Of a stretch of DNA of 64,000 nt, positions 8,971 to 18,171 are shown in pieces. A program made the translations under genes and the position numbers. The notes under the pieces were generated by a model. That model worked only from the letters and a program-made list of their open reading frames with translations, had not been told where the DNA came from and did no database searches. The stretch spans positions 4,130,501 to 4,194,500 of the forward strand of contig NZ_JAKWJU010000002.1 of NCBI RefSeq assembly GCF_022524345.1. Reading direction: 5' to 3'. Every line of letters begins with the position of its first letter. Position 1 is the stretch's first letter. The stretch comes from Streptomyces marispadix. GTDB lineage: Bacteria > Actinomycetota > Actinomycetes > Streptomycetales > Streptomycetaceae.

Positions 8971-10164
8971 GTGAACGACCGCTCCAGCACAACCGCTCTC
9001 ACCGCGCCACACGGCCCGGACACCCTTCGCGCACGCGCCGAGATCGACCTCGACGCCGTGCGCGCCAACGTGCGTACGCTGCGGGCCCGCGCGCCCCGCG
9101 CGGAGTTGATGGCGGTGGTGAAGGCCGACGGATACGGACACGGCGCGGTGCCCTGCGCACGCGCCGCCCGCGAGGCAGGAGCGACCTGGCTGGGCACAGC
9201 CACGCCGCAGGAGGCGCTGGAGCTGCGTGCCGCCGGTGACGAGGGGCGCCTGATGAGCTGGCTGTGGACGCCGGGCGGCCCGTGGCAGGAGGCGATCGAG
9301 GCGGACGTCGACGTCTCGGCGAGCGCGCTGTGGGCGATCGAGGAGATCGTCGGAGCGGCCCGAAGCAGCGGACGTACGGCGAGAGTTCAGCTCAAGGCCG
9401 ACACCGGGCTGGGCAGGGGCGGTTGTCAGCCCGCCGACTGGCCCGCCCTCGTGGCGGCGGCACGGTCCGCGGAGGCGGAGGGCGCGCTCAGGGTGACCGG
9501 CGTGTGGTCGCACTTCGCCCGCGCCGACGAGCCGGGTCACCCCGCGAACGCCGCCCAGCTCGAAGCGTTCCGCGAAGCGATCGCGCACGCCGAGCGCGCC
9601 GGACTCGACCCCGAGGTGCGGCACCTCGCCAACTCGCCCGCCACGCTGACCCTTTCCGAGTCCCACTTCGATCTCGTACGGCCGGGCGTCTCCGTCTACG
9701 GGCTGTCGCCGTCCCCGGACGTCGGGGTCGCGGCGGAGCTCGGCCTGCGCCCGGCGATGACGCTGAGCGCGTCGCTGGCGCTGGTCAAGGAGGTGCCGGC
9801 GGGGCACGGCGTCAGCTACGGCCATACGTACCGGACACCGGGGCCGACAACTCTCGGGCTTGTGCCGCTGGGCTACGCGGACGGTGTGCCGAGGCATGCC
9901 TCCGGTACGGCGCCGGTGCTGGCCGCGGGGAAGTGGCGCACGGTGGCGGGACGCGTGGCGATGGACCAGTTCGTGGTGGACCTCGGCGGCGACGCGGCCT
10001 CGGCGGGCGACGACGTCGTGCTCTTCGGGCCGGGCGACCGGGGCGAGCCGACCGCGGAGGACTGGGCGCGCGCCGCGGGCACCATCTCGTACGAGATCGT
10101 TACGCGTATCGGCGCCCGGGTATCACGAATCCATACGAACGCACGGGCGAATACGGGGGGTTGA
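8971..10164 (+). CDS. alr: Alanine racemase
   Basis: This 397-residue PLP enzyme makes D-alanine for peptidoglycan. The Schiff-base lysine is in AVVKADGYGHGA (Lys51). The catalytic tyrosine is in HGVSYGHTY (Tyr283), and LGLVPLGYADGVPR and GRVAMDQFVVDLG are also conserved. The GTG at 8971 follows a run of hydrophilic N-terminal residues typical of streptomycete Alr. Only four bases separate it from the following hydrolase gene, so the two are co-transcribed. Confidence 0.96.
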   Translation: MNDRSSTTALTAPHGPDTLRARAEIDLDAVRANVRTLRARAPRAELMAVVKADGYGHGAVPCARAAREAGATWLGTATPQEALELRAAGDEGRLMSWLWTPGGPWQEAIEADVDVSASALWAIEEIVGAARSSGRTARVQLKADTGLGRGGCQPADWPALVAAARSAEAEGALRVTGVWSHFARADEPGHPANAAQLEAFREAIAHAERAGLDPEVRHLANSPATLTLSESHFDLVRPGVSVYGLSPSPDVGVAAELGLRPAMTLSASLALVKEVPAGHGVSYGHTYRTPGPTTLGLVPLGYADGVPRHASGTAPVLAAGKWRTVAGRVAMDQFVVDLGGDAASAGDDVVLFGPGDRGEPTAEDWARAAGTISYEIVTRIGARVSRIHTNARANTGG

Positions 10165-10168
10165 GCCG

Positions 10169-11770
10169 ATGGCAGCGGGGGCGGGCAAGGGGGCGTCTGC
10201 GATCACTTCGCCGGCCGGGCGGATCGCCGGGGCCGTGGCGGAGACCGCGGCGACTTCGGCGGAGGCGGCGACGAACGCCGCGGCCATGAGCGGTGCCGTC
10301 GACGCCGTAAGCGGTGGCGGTGGCGGTGGCGGAGGCGCCTGGGGCCGCCGTGCCGGGCTGGCCGGTGCCACCCTCGGACTGGTGGCGGCGGGCGTCGCGG
10401 TGGAGCGCCTTACGGTCAACCGGACGGTACGGCGCAAGGCCCGGCTCGCCCTGGACGCGACGGGGCCGTACGGCTCGCTGCGCGGGACCCCGGGGACGGC
10501 GTACGCGGATGACGGCACCGAGCTGTACTTCGAGACGGACGAGCCCGGTCAGTACGAGGGCGGGAACGGCGACGGCACGGGCGGTGCGGCGGCGGCAGCC
10601 GGTGACGGCGCCGGCGGTCCCACCGTGGAGCCCGTACGTATCGAGTCCGCGGAATCCCGGGGATCGAAGGACTCCAGGGAGTCCGCGAAAGCCGGAGAGT
10701 CCGGCGAGCAGCAGACAGAGGGCAGCGGCGACCGGGTCACGGGGGCGTCCGCCGACGCCTCGGACCCGCCGACCCCGCAGCGAAACCGCCTGCTGAGGCT
10801 GCTCGGACGGCGGCCGAACCGCGGCCGCAGACCGTCGGCGGCCAGGTCCGGGCTGCGTTCCGGAACCCGTTCCGGAACCCGTTCCAGGGGACGGCTCGGA
10901 GGAAGGGACCGGCAGGACGACGACGGCACTCGGCCGCCCACCGTCGTCTTCACCCACGGCTACTGCCTCAGCCAGGACGTCTGGCACTTCCAGCGCGCCG
11001 CCCTGCGCGGCGCGGCACGCGCCGTCTACTGGGACCAGCGCAGCCACGGGCGTTCCGGTCGTGCCACGGCCGGTGAGGCCGTGACCATCGACCGACTGGG
11101 CCGGGATCTCAAGGCCGTGCTCGACGCTGCCGTGCCCGAAGGGCCGATCGTGCTCGTAGGCCACTCCATGGGCGGCATGACGGTGATGGCCCTGGCCGAC
11201 CAGTACCCGGACTTCGTCGCGGAGCGCGTCACGGGCGTCGCCCTCATCGACACCAGCGCGGGCGGTCTCGGCGAGGTGACATACGGGCTGCCGCTTCCTT
11301 CGCTGGGCGTCAAGGCGGTACGGCGGGCCGTGCCCGGAGTGCTCAGGGCGATGGTCGCGCAGAGCGCCCTGGTGGAACGCGGGCGCCGGGCGACGGCCGA
11401 CCTTCTGGCCGGGCTGGTCAAGCGCTACTCCTTCGGGGACGTACGCAACGTCGACCCCGGGGTGGCGCGGTTCGCGGAGCGGCTGATCGAGGCGGTGCCG
11501 ATCGACGTGGTCGCCGAGTTCTACCCGGCGTTCGAGGCCCATGAGAAGACGGCAGCGCTCGCCGCCTTCGACGGGCGCCCGGCGCTCGTACTGGCGGGGG
11601 AGCGCGACCTGCTCACGCCGTACGCGCACAGCGAGTCCATCGCCGCGGCGCTGCCTTCGGCCCGGCTGCTGATCCTGGAGCGGACCGGGCATCTGGCGAT
11701 GCTGGAGCGTCCGCACGAGGTCAACGAGGCGCTGGCACAGCTCATCGCGCGCTCCCTCACGGGGGATTGA
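10169..11770 (+). CDS. Alpha/beta hydrolase with membrane anchor and a large low-complexity insert
   Basis: The 533-residue protein has a Gly/Ala-rich N-terminus with one weak hydrophobic segment near residues 65-80. A disordered stretch rich in Gly, Ser, Arg and Asp follows (about 125-250). The alpha/beta hydrolase domain (about 253-533) has an HG oxyanion motif in FTHGYCLSQDVW, the nucleophile elbow GHSMGG, an acid in LAGERDLLTP and a catalytic His in RTGHLAML. In streptomycetes this gene commonly lies between alr and tsaE. The substrate is unknown. The insert contains a 12-bp DNA repeat (TTCCGGAACCCG, near 10858-10882) that makes the extra length look recent. Confidence 0.88.
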   Translation: MAAGAGKGASAITSPAGRIAGAVAETAATSAEAATNAAAMSGAVDAVSGGGGGGGGAWGRRAGLAGATLGLVAAGVAVERLTVNRTVRRKARLALDATGPYGSLRGTPGTAYADDGTELYFETDEPGQYEGGNGDGTGGAAAAAGDGAGGPTVEPVRIESAESRGSKDSRESAKAGESGEQQTEGSGDRVTGASADASDPPTPQRNRLLRLLGRRPNRGRRPSAARSGLRSGTRSGTRSRGRLGGRDRQDDDGTRPPTVVFTHGYCLSQDVWHFQRAALRGAARAVYWDQRSHGRSGRATAGEAVTIDRLGRDLKAVLDAAVPEGPIVLVGHSMGGMTVMALADQYPDFVAERVTGVALIDTSAGGLGEVTYGLPLPSLGVKAVRRAVPGVLRAMVAQSALVERGRRATADLLAGLVKRYSFGDVRNVDPGVARFAERLIEAVPIDVVAEFYPAFEAHEKTAALAAFDGRPALVLAGERDLLTPYAHSESIAAALPSARLLILERTGHLAMLERPHEVNEALAQLIARSLTGD

Positions 11771-11813
11771 GCACGCGGCACGGGCGGCCGCTCCGCGCGT
11801 ACCATCCGGACGC

Positions 11814-12383
11814 ATGGAAGCACCACAGTCGTCGGCGGCGGCCGGACCGCTCGCCGTACAGCGCACCGCCCTCGTACCGACCGCCGAGCGCATGCAGGAG
11901 GTCGGGCGCCGCATCGCCGGTCTGCTCGGCCCCGGCGACCTCGTACTGCTCACCGGGGAACTGGGGGCGGGCAAGACCACGCTCGCCCGTGGCCTCGGGG
12001 CGGGGCTCGACGTGCGCGGCGACGTCACCTCGCCGACCTTCGTGATCGCACGGGTGCACCCGCCGCTCGGTGACGGGCCGCCGCTGGTGCACGTGGACGC
12101 GTACCGGCTGGGCGGGCGCGGCCTGGAGGAGATGGACGACCTGGACCTGGACGTCTCGCTGCCCGAGTCGGTGGTGGTCGTGGAGTGGGGCGAGGGAAGG
12201 GTCGAGGAGCTTTCGGAGGACCGGCTGCACGTGGTCATCGAGCGGGAGACGGGCGGAGCCGCCGACTCCGGCTCGGGGGAGGGCGCGGGCTACGGCACCG
12301 GGGCTCCCGACGACGTGCGGACCGTCACGCTGACCGGTGTCGGCGAGCGGTGGCGCGGGGTGGATCTCTCCGTGCTCGACTGA
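11814..12383 (+). CDS. tsaE: tRNA t6A biosynthesis ATPase TsaE
   Basis: This 189-residue P-loop ATPase works with TsaB and TsaD to make N6-threonylcarbamoyladenosine at tRNA position 37. The Walker A motif is GELGAGKTT (residues 48-56). SPTFVIARVH, the HVDAYRL segment and VVVVEWGEG are family-typical. A short Gly/Ser-rich insert sits near residues 155-170. It lies upstream of tsaB, rimI and tsaD in the same orientation, with unrelated genes between. Confidence 0.95.
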   Translation: MEAPQSSAAAGPLAVQRTALVPTAERMQEVGRRIAGLLGPGDLVLLTGELGAGKTTLARGLGAGLDVRGDVTSPTFVIARVHPPLGDGPPLVHVDAYRLGGRGLEEMDDLDLDVSLPESVVVVEWGEGRVEELSEDRLHVVIERETGGAADSGSGEGAGYGTGAPDDVRTVTLTGVGERWRGVDLSVLD

Positions 12384-12545
12384 CGTCGCTCCTGACGTTC
12401 CGCCAGGCAGAGGGGCTGCCGAACGCGTGCCGACAGGTTGTCGGCAAGATGTTGCACGCGCGGCGGCGGGCGTGGTCAGATGTGCGGGAGAGCGGGGTTA
12501 GGTCTGCCTCACTTGACCAGCCCGCCAGGAGCCACGGGAGGACCC

Positions 12546-12779
12546 ATGCCCGCCGAAGACCGAGCGCGAGAGCCCGGCGCGCCGCCGACGGCTACGGGGG
12601 AGAGCGGCGTCTCGATGCGTGCGCTGCTCGCGTCGTGTGCGGCGGCGGACGCGGTCTCGACGCCGCCCTCGGACGCGGAGACCCTGGCGGACGGTGCCGA
12701 CGGTGCCGACGGCCCGGGAGGCGCGGACGACCTGGACGGCGAACGCCCGGTGCACCACCACGGGCAGGACGCGGCCTGA
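12546..12779 (+). CDS. Small conserved hypothetical protein
   Basis: This is a 77-residue product with a conserved-looking centre (SMRALLASCAAADAVSTPP) flanked by acidic low-complexity sequence. The ATG at 12546 is preceded by a strong GGGAGG at good spacing. No membrane segment or catalytic motif is visible. Short proteins with this Ala-rich core occur in this position in other streptomycetes as far as I recall, but no function is known to me. Confidence 0.6.
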   Translation: MPAEDRAREPGAPPTATGESGVSMRALLASCAAADAVSTPPSDAETLADGADGADGPGGADDLDGERPVHHHGQDAA

Positions 12780-12914
12780 GCGCGTCTTTCGTCAACAGCC
12801 CCTGTGCGTAAGGGATTACGGCGTCGAGGCGTGCGTCGACCCGTACGGCGCCGCAAGGGGGCCGGGCTGGTCCAGCCCCCGGGGATTTGGCCACGGGGGA
12901 CTTTTCCGCGGGCT

Positions 12915-13481
12915 CTAGCGGACGACGACGACCTTCGTGCCGATGGTCGCGAACAGCCACATCGCCTCGCCGTCCGCCCGGCGCTCACGGATACCGCCGG
13001 TCTGCCCGCCGGGCTCGGCCTCCGGCAGCGACCCGTCCAGCGCGGAGCTGAACCCTATGGTCGTGCCCTGGTTGGTCGCGAAGCGCACCACGTTCTCCAC
13101 GGGCACGCCGTCCGAGCCCGTCACATGCGGAGCGCGTGACTCGACCTTGTACGTGCCCGGCTGCGGGTCCACGGAGCTGGGAGCCACCCGGAAGGTGCGC
13201 TTGACCTCCTGGTCGCGGCCCATCAGCCAGACCCGGTCGCGGTCGAGGTCGTACACCACGCGCTCGCCGACTCCGGAGAACGCCGGGAGGTTGGTCTCCC
13301 TCTCCCGCTTCTCACGTTCGCGCGGTCCCTCGGAACCGCCCGTTCCGCCGCGTTCGTCGGACGAGCCCGCCTTCGCACGGTCCTGCGCCGCGCTCGCCTG
13401 GTAGGTGAAGAAACCGATGACCGCGAGCGCCGCCGCCGTAAGCCCGGCCACGACCGCTCCCGCGCTGCTGCCACGTGCCAC
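12915..13481 (-). CDS. Membrane-anchored L,D-transpeptidase-like protein lacking the catalytic motif
   Basis: The 188-residue product starts at GTG 13481. It has a hydrophobic N-terminal segment (about residues 6-28), a charged linker and a C-terminal domain (about 75-188). That domain resembles YkuD L,D-transpeptidases: a 'name-of-strand' start VWLMGRDQEVKRTFRVAPSS, PGTYKV, and an ending EAMWLFATIGTKVVVV that mirrors the end of those enzymes. The catalytic SHGCxR signature expected just before that ending is replaced by GGIRERRADG, without Cys or His. The fold assignment is an inference; catalytic inactivity follows from the missing residues if the fold is right. Confidence 0.6.
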   Translation of the reverse strand: MARGSSAGAVVAGLTAAALAVIGFFTYQASAAQDRAKAGSSDERGGTGGSEGPREREKRERETNLPAFSGVGERVVYDLDRDRVWLMGRDQEVKRTFRVAPSSVDPQPGTYKVESRAPHVTGSDGVPVENVVRFATNQGTTIGFSSALDGSLPEAEPGGQTGGIRERRADGEAMWLFATIGTKVVVVR

Positions 13482-13762
13482 CGTGCGCCGCCACCTCTCA
13501 GAGTCCGCGTTACGGCGTCGACGGTAGCAGCAGGTGACGGTGTACAGGCCGGGCTGCCGGGCACCTCCGGGCCTGCTCCAGGGGGCCGGTCCCAGGTCCG
13601 CTCCCGGACCCCTCGCGGCCCCGCTACGGAAGCAGCTCCTCCGCCGCCTCGCGCCCCTCCCCATCGCCGCTTCGGGCGTCGTCCGAAGCCGTCCGGGAGT
13701 CCCGACTGCCTTTCCACAGGCGCGAGTTGGAGATTATGTGGCCTCTGTGTTCGCATAAGGTG

Positions 13763-15208
13763 ATGAGCGCGCACCGACCCCCGGCAAGTTCCACAGGTTG
13801 GACAAGTACGGCACCGAATCCTTACGAGGAACTGGCGTCGCCGGACGCGCCCCCGCTCGCTCCCGACAGACCCAGTCCGTACGACGCGCTCGCGGCCGGA
13901 CCCGGCCGTCCGGACCCCGGCGCCGCCGCCCGCCCCGGCCCGGACGGTCTGCCCCCTGCCGGTTCCGGCCTCTACGGCAGTCCGTACGACGACTTCAGCG
14001 GCGACGCCCACGAGGTGTACGGGGAGGGGCCTCTCGGCTTCGCGCTGCGCCCGGACCCCGACGGCGGAGCCGACGACGACCCGCACGACGTCCCGGACCC
14101 CGTCGGCCGGGACGGGGCCGTCGACCGCATGCCGTATCTGCGGGCCGTGCGCCGCCGACGCGCCTCGCTCATCGGCAGGAGCGTCAAGACCGCGGTCGCG
14201 ATCGTCGTCCTGCTCGCCTTCCTCTTCGTCGGCGACCGCTGGGCGGCCCTCTACGCGGAGAACAAGGCCGCCGAGAAGGTGCGCAGCGCTCTGAAGCTGC
14301 ACGCCGAACCCGAGGTGCACATCCGGGGGTTCCCCTTCCTCACCCAGGTCGCGAGCGAGCGGCTCGACCACGTCGACATCGCGGTGCCCGACATGCCCGC
14401 GGGGCGGATATCCGTGGCGCAGGTGAGGGGTTCGGTCGACGACGTACGGATCGTGGGCGGCGCCCCCTCCGCCATCAAGGGCGCCGTGCTCGGCCGCATG
14501 AAGGGCCATGTGCTGCTCGACTTCGACGATCTCGACCGCGAACTCGGCACCTCCCAGGTCGACTTCACCGCCGGGGGCCGGAACTCCGTACTGGCGCACG
14601 GGGAGTTGCCGGTCGCGGGCAAGCGGGTCGAGGTGGGGGCGCGGGCCCAACTGCGGCGCACCGGCGACAACGGCGTGGGCACCACCGTCGACCGCATGCG
14701 GCTGAGGGTCCCCGGACTCTTCTCGTACACACCGGGGGACGACGGCGGTCTGCGGCTGGACCGCCCGGTCGCCCGGCGCATCCAGCGGGACGCGGCGGAG
14801 GCGAAGGCGCTCTTCCAAGTCGGCGCCGTGGCCGAGCGGTTCGGGCTCACGCCCGAGCGTGCCGCGCTGGTGCGCGGCAGCGAGACGGAACTGCGCCGTA
14901 CGACGGGGTCTCCGCGCTTCGTCGACCGGCTGACGAGGATCAACATGCTGGACGTCCTGGTCGAGCACCCGTGGCTGCTGAAGCGGATCGGCGTCGATCC
15001 CGCCCTGATCGAGAGCCTGAAGAAGATCGAGGAGCCGAAGCTGGCGGAGAAGCTGTCGCTGTCGGTGCGGCTGCCGGAGCTTCCGGGGGACGTACGGCTG
15101 CGCGGGATCTCCGTGGAGAAGGACGGCATACGGGCCAGGCTCACGGGATCGGACATGCCCTTCGGGGGCGCGGGCCATATGACGCAGGGACCTGCGGGGC
15201 AGCGCTGA
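13763..15208 (+). CDS. Membrane protein with DUF2993 (LmeA-like) domain
   Basis: The 481-residue protein begins with about 140 residues of Pro/Asp/Gly-rich sequence, then RRRRASLIGRSVKTAVAIVVLLAFLFV... as a single membrane anchor near residues 145-170. The rest is a predominantly beta domain matching DUF2993 (FPFLTQVASERLDHVDIAV...). LmeA of mycobacteria, from this family, binds phospholipid in the envelope, so a lipid-binding role outside the membrane is plausible. The ATG at 13763 follows AAGGTG. It is divergent from the L,D-transpeptidase-like gene. Confidence 0.82.
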   Translation: MSAHRPPASSTGWTSTAPNPYEELASPDAPPLAPDRPSPYDALAAGPGRPDPGAAARPGPDGLPPAGSGLYGSPYDDFSGDAHEVYGEGPLGFALRPDPDGGADDDPHDVPDPVGRDGAVDRMPYLRAVRRRRASLIGRSVKTAVAIVVLLAFLFVGDRWAALYAENKAAEKVRSALKLHAEPEVHIRGFPFLTQVASERLDHVDIAVPDMPAGRISVAQVRGSVDDVRIVGGAPSAIKGAVLGRMKGHVLLDFDDLDRELGTSQVDFTAGGRNSVLAHGELPVAGKRVEVGARAQLRRTGDNGVGTTVDRMRLRVPGLFSYTPGDDGGLRLDRPVARRIQRDAAEAKALFQVGAVAERFGLTPERAALVRGSETELRRTTGSPRFVDRLTRINMLDVLVEHPWLLKRIGVDPALIESLKKIEEPKLAEKLSLSVRLPELPGDVRLRGISVEKDGIRARLTGSDMPFGGAGHMTQGPAGQR

Positions 15209-15430
15209 GGCAGAGGACGTCCGGCAAGGCGCCCGCACGCGAGGGACCGCGCCCGGCAGGGCCCGTGCGACGGCGCCCGCACCAGCGCCCGGCACCGGCT
15301 TCGGGCGCCAGCTCCGCCCACCGCTCCCGCCGCCCCGCTCCCGCCGAGCCCCCCCTCACGCGATCACCCGAAAGCGTCGCACCCCGGACCCCGGGACCTG
15401 CCGTCCTCATTCCGCCGTAGGCTGGCTACC

Positions 15431-16132
15431 GTGCTGCTGCTCGCTCTAGACACCGCCACCCCGGCCGTCACCGTCGCCCTGTACGAGACCGACGGCGACC
15501 GCCTCCTCGCGGCCTCCGACCAGACCGACGCCCGCCGCCACGGTGAGCTGCTGCTGCCGTCGGTCGACCGTGTGCTGCGCGAGGCCGGACGCCCCCTGCA
15601 AGAGGTCGACCGCGTGATCGTGGGCACGGGCCCCGGTCCGTACACCGGGCTGCGCGTCGGCCTCGTCACAGCGGAGACCTTCGGCGCCGCCCTCGGCATC
15701 CCGGTGCTGGGGCTGTGCACGCTCGACGGGATCGCGTACGCCTCCGGCCTGGAGTCCCCCTTCGTCGTGGCGACGGACGCCCGCCGCAAGGAGGTCTACT
15801 GGGCGCGGTACGCGGACGCCCGTACCCGCGTGGGCGACCCAGCCGTCGACCGCCCCGAGGAGCTGCCCGCCGAGGTCACCGCGCTGCCCGCGATCGGTGC
15901 GGGAGCCCGGCTCTACGAGGAGGTCTTCAAGGGCGCCTGGCAGGAGGGCGGGACCGGGGACCAAGGGGGCCCGGGCGCGGAGCCGCCGCTCGGCCAGTCG
16001 GCAGCCGCGCTCGCCTGCCTCGCGGCGGAGAAGCTGGCGAAGGGCGAGGAGTTCCCGCCGCCGCGGCCCCTGTATCTGCGCCGCCCGGACGCCCGCGTCC
16101 CCGCCAACTACAAGGTGGTCACGCCGAAGTGA
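15431..16132 (+). CDS. tsaB: tRNA t6A biosynthesis protein TsaB
   Basis: This 233-residue ASKHA-fold protein is the catalytically silent partner of TsaD. It begins LLALDTATPAVTVALYE and carries GTGPGPYTGLRVGL and TDARRKEVYWARY, all typical of TsaB. The start is GTG. Its TGA stop overlaps the GTG start of rimI, so the two are translationally coupled. Confidence 0.95.
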   Translation: MLLLALDTATPAVTVALYETDGDRLLAASDQTDARRHGELLLPSVDRVLREAGRPLQEVDRVIVGTGPGPYTGLRVGLVTAETFGAALGIPVLGLCTLDGIAYASGLESPFVVATDARRKEVYWARYADARTRVGDPAVDRPEELPAEVTALPAIGAGARLYEEVFKGAWQEGGTGDQGGPGAEPPLGQSAAALACLAAEKLAKGEEFPPPRPLYLRRPDARVPANYKVVTPK

Positions 16133-16758
16133 CCCGTACCGCCGCGGAGGGAGCCCACCGAGCCGGCGCCGAGGTGGTGCTGCGCGAGATGCGCTGGTGG
16201 GACGTGGAGCCGGTGCTCGGCCTGGAGCGGGTCCTCTTCCCCGAGGACGCCTGGTCGGCCGGGCTGTTCTGGTCCGAGCTGGCACACGCACGCGGTCCCG
16301 GCGCGACCCGCCGCTATCTGGTCGCCGAGGCCCCGGGCGACGGCGGCGGCCAGTCGCTCGTCGGGTACGGCGGCCTCGCGGCCGTCGGCGGCACCGGGGA
16401 CATCCAGACCATCGGCGTGCTGCCGTCCTGGCGCCGCGCCGGCCTCGGCGCCCGCCTGCTCGGCGAACTCCTCGCCACCGCCGCGGAGTTCGGCTGCCAC
16501 GAGGTGATGCTGGAGGTGCGCGTCGACAACGCGCCCGCGCAACGTCTCTACGAGCGCTTCGGCTTCACCAGGATCGGCATGCGGCGCGGCTACTACCAGC
16601 CGGGCAACGTCGACGCCCTCGTCATGCGGCTGGAGAACCCGGCCGCCGCGCGCACACCCTCGCCCCCCGGCCCAGCAAACCCACCGGACTCCGTGAATTC
16701 CTCGGACTCCTCGCCAACCTCGACGAACCCTCCCCAAGGAACGAAGACCCATGGCTGA
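16129..16758 (+). CDS. rimI: Ribosomal-protein-S18-alanine N-acetyltransferase RimI
   Basis: This GNAT enzyme acetylates the N-terminal alanine of ribosomal protein S18. The core (about residues 15-165) has [23 protein letters not shown], the acetyl-CoA loop [35 protein letters not shown] and [17 protein letters not shown]. At 209 residues it is longer than E. coli RimI (148) because of a Pro/Ser/Asn-rich tail. The GTG start overlaps tsaB by four bases, and its 3' end overlaps tsaD by eight bases. Confidence 0.92.
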   Translation: MTRTAAEGAHRAGAEVVLREMRWWDVEPVLGLERVLFPEDAWSAGLFWSELAHARGPGATRRYLVAEAPGDGGGQSLVGYGGLAAVGGTGDIQTIGVLPSWRRAGLGARLLGELLATAAEFGCHEVMLEVRVDNAPAQRLYERFGFTRIGMRRGYYQPGNVDALVMRLENPAAARTPSPPGPANPPDSVNSSDSSPTSTNPPQGTKTHG

Positions 16759-17878
16759 CGAACCCCTCGTCCTCGGCATCGAGACCTCTTGCGACGAGAC
16801 CGGCGTCGGCATCGTCCGCGGCCACACGCTGCTCGCCGACGCCGTCGCCTCCAGCGTGGACGAGCACGCACGCTTCGGCGGTGTCGTGCCCGAGGTCGCC
16901 AGCCGCGCCCATCTCGAAGCCATGGTCCCCACCATCGAGCGTGCGCTGCGCGACGCCGGCGTCTCCGCCACCGATCTCGACGCCGTCGCCGTCACCGCCG
17001 GACCCGGCCTCGCGGGGGCCCTGCTGGTCGGCGTCAGCGCCGCGAAGGCGTATGCGTACGCGCTCGGCAAGCCCCTCTACGGCGTCAACCACCTCGCGTC
17101 CCACATCTGCGTCGACCAGCTCGAACACGGCGCCCTGCCCGAACCGACCATGGCCCTGCTCGTCTCCGGCGGACACTCCTCACTGCTGCTCGCGCCCGAT
17201 ATCACCGCCGACGTACGCCCGTTGGGCTCGACGATCGACGACGCCGCGGGCGAGGCGTTCGACAAGGTGGCCCGAGTGCTCGGCCTCGGCTTCCCGGGCG
17301 GGCCCGTCATCGACCGCTACGCACGTGAGGGCGACCCGGACGCGATCGCCTTCCCGCGCGGGCTGACGGGACCGCGGGACGCTCCGTACGACTTCTCCTT
17401 CTCGGGCCTGAAGACCGCCGTCGCCCGCTGGATCGAGGCCAAGCGCAACGCGGGCGAGGAGGTGCCCGTACGGGATGTGAGCGCGTCCTTCCAGGAGGCG
17501 GTCACCGATGTGCTGACGCGCAAGGCCGTACGGGCCTGTAGGGACCAGGGCGTCGGCCACCTGATGATCGGCGGCGGTGTGGCCGCCAACTCGCGGCTGC
17601 GCGCCATGGCCGAGGAGCGCTGCGCCGACGCGGGCATCGAACTGCGCGTGCCCCGGCCGAAGTTGTGCACCGACAACGGCGCGATGGTCGCGGCCCTCGG
17701 CGCCGAGATGGTCGCACGCCGCCGCACCGTGTCCGACTGGGACCTGCCCGCGGACTCCTCGCTTCCCGTCACCGAGCCGCATCTGCCGGGCACTTCGGAC
17801 CAGCACCCGCACGGCCACTCGCACTCGCACTCGCACGATCATGTGCACGAACTGAGCCGGGAGAACCTCTACTCGTGA
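16751..17878 (+). CDS. tsaD: tRNA N6-adenosine threonylcarbamoyltransferase TsaD
   Basis: The 375-residue catalytic subunit transfers threonylcarbamoyl to A37 of ANN-decoding tRNAs. It starts [17 protein letters not shown], carries the metal-site HxxxH in [42 protein letters not shown] and the late [12 protein letters not shown] and [12 protein letters not shown] motifs. An unusual tail after residue 345 is His-rich ([16 protein letters not shown]) and could bind metal. The ATG lies inside the end of rimI. Confidence 0.96.
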   Translation: MADEPLVLGIETSCDETGVGIVRGHTLLADAVASSVDEHARFGGVVPEVASRAHLEAMVPTIERALRDAGVSATDLDAVAVTAGPGLAGALLVGVSAAKAYAYALGKPLYGVNHLASHICVDQLEHGALPEPTMALLVSGGHSSLLLAPDITADVRPLGSTIDDAAGEAFDKVARVLGLGFPGGPVIDRYAREGDPDAIAFPRGLTGPRDAPYDFSFSGLKTAVARWIEAKRNAGEEVPVRDVSASFQEAVTDVLTRKAVRACRDQGVGHLMIGGGVAANSRLRAMAEERCADAGIELRVPRPKLCTDNGAMVAALGAEMVARRRTVSDWDLPADSSLPVTEPHLPGTSDQHPHGHSHSHSHDHVHELSRENLYS

Positions 17879-17885
17879 GCGCCTC

Positions 17886-18134
17886 ATGACCGTCGCCCTG
17901 ATGTGGGAGGCCAAGGCGGCCGCGGGCCGCGGCGAAGAACTGCTCTCCTGGGCCCGCGCCCGGCAGCTCGACGGGCCGCCGCAGCGCCGCGAGACCTACG
18001 CCGCCCCCGGCGACCGCGTGCTGGTCATCACCTGGTGGGCCGCGGGCCTCTCCGACGAGCTTCCCGAACTCCCGGACCCGCCCGAGGAGTTGACCGCCCG
18101 TCCCGTGCACCGCTGGCGCTTCGAGCAGGTCTGA
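17886..18134 (+). CDS. Small conserved hypothetical protein downstream of tsaD
   Basis: This 82-residue soluble protein starts eight bases after tsaD and is probably in the same transcript. It reads as a compact alpha/beta domain: VALMWEAKAAAGRGEELLSWA, then an RRETYAAPGDRVLVITWW strand pair and a HRWRFEQV end. This resembles small antibiotic-biosynthesis-monooxygenase-type ferredoxin-like folds in outline only. I do not assign a function. Confidence 0.65.
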   Translation: MTVALMWEAKAAAGRGEELLSWARARQLDGPPQRRETYAAPGDRVLVITWWAAGLSDELPELPDPPEELTARPVHRWRFEQV

Positions 18135-18171
18135 GCGCACGTCGGGCCGAGCGTACGGCACTCCCGGCCCG

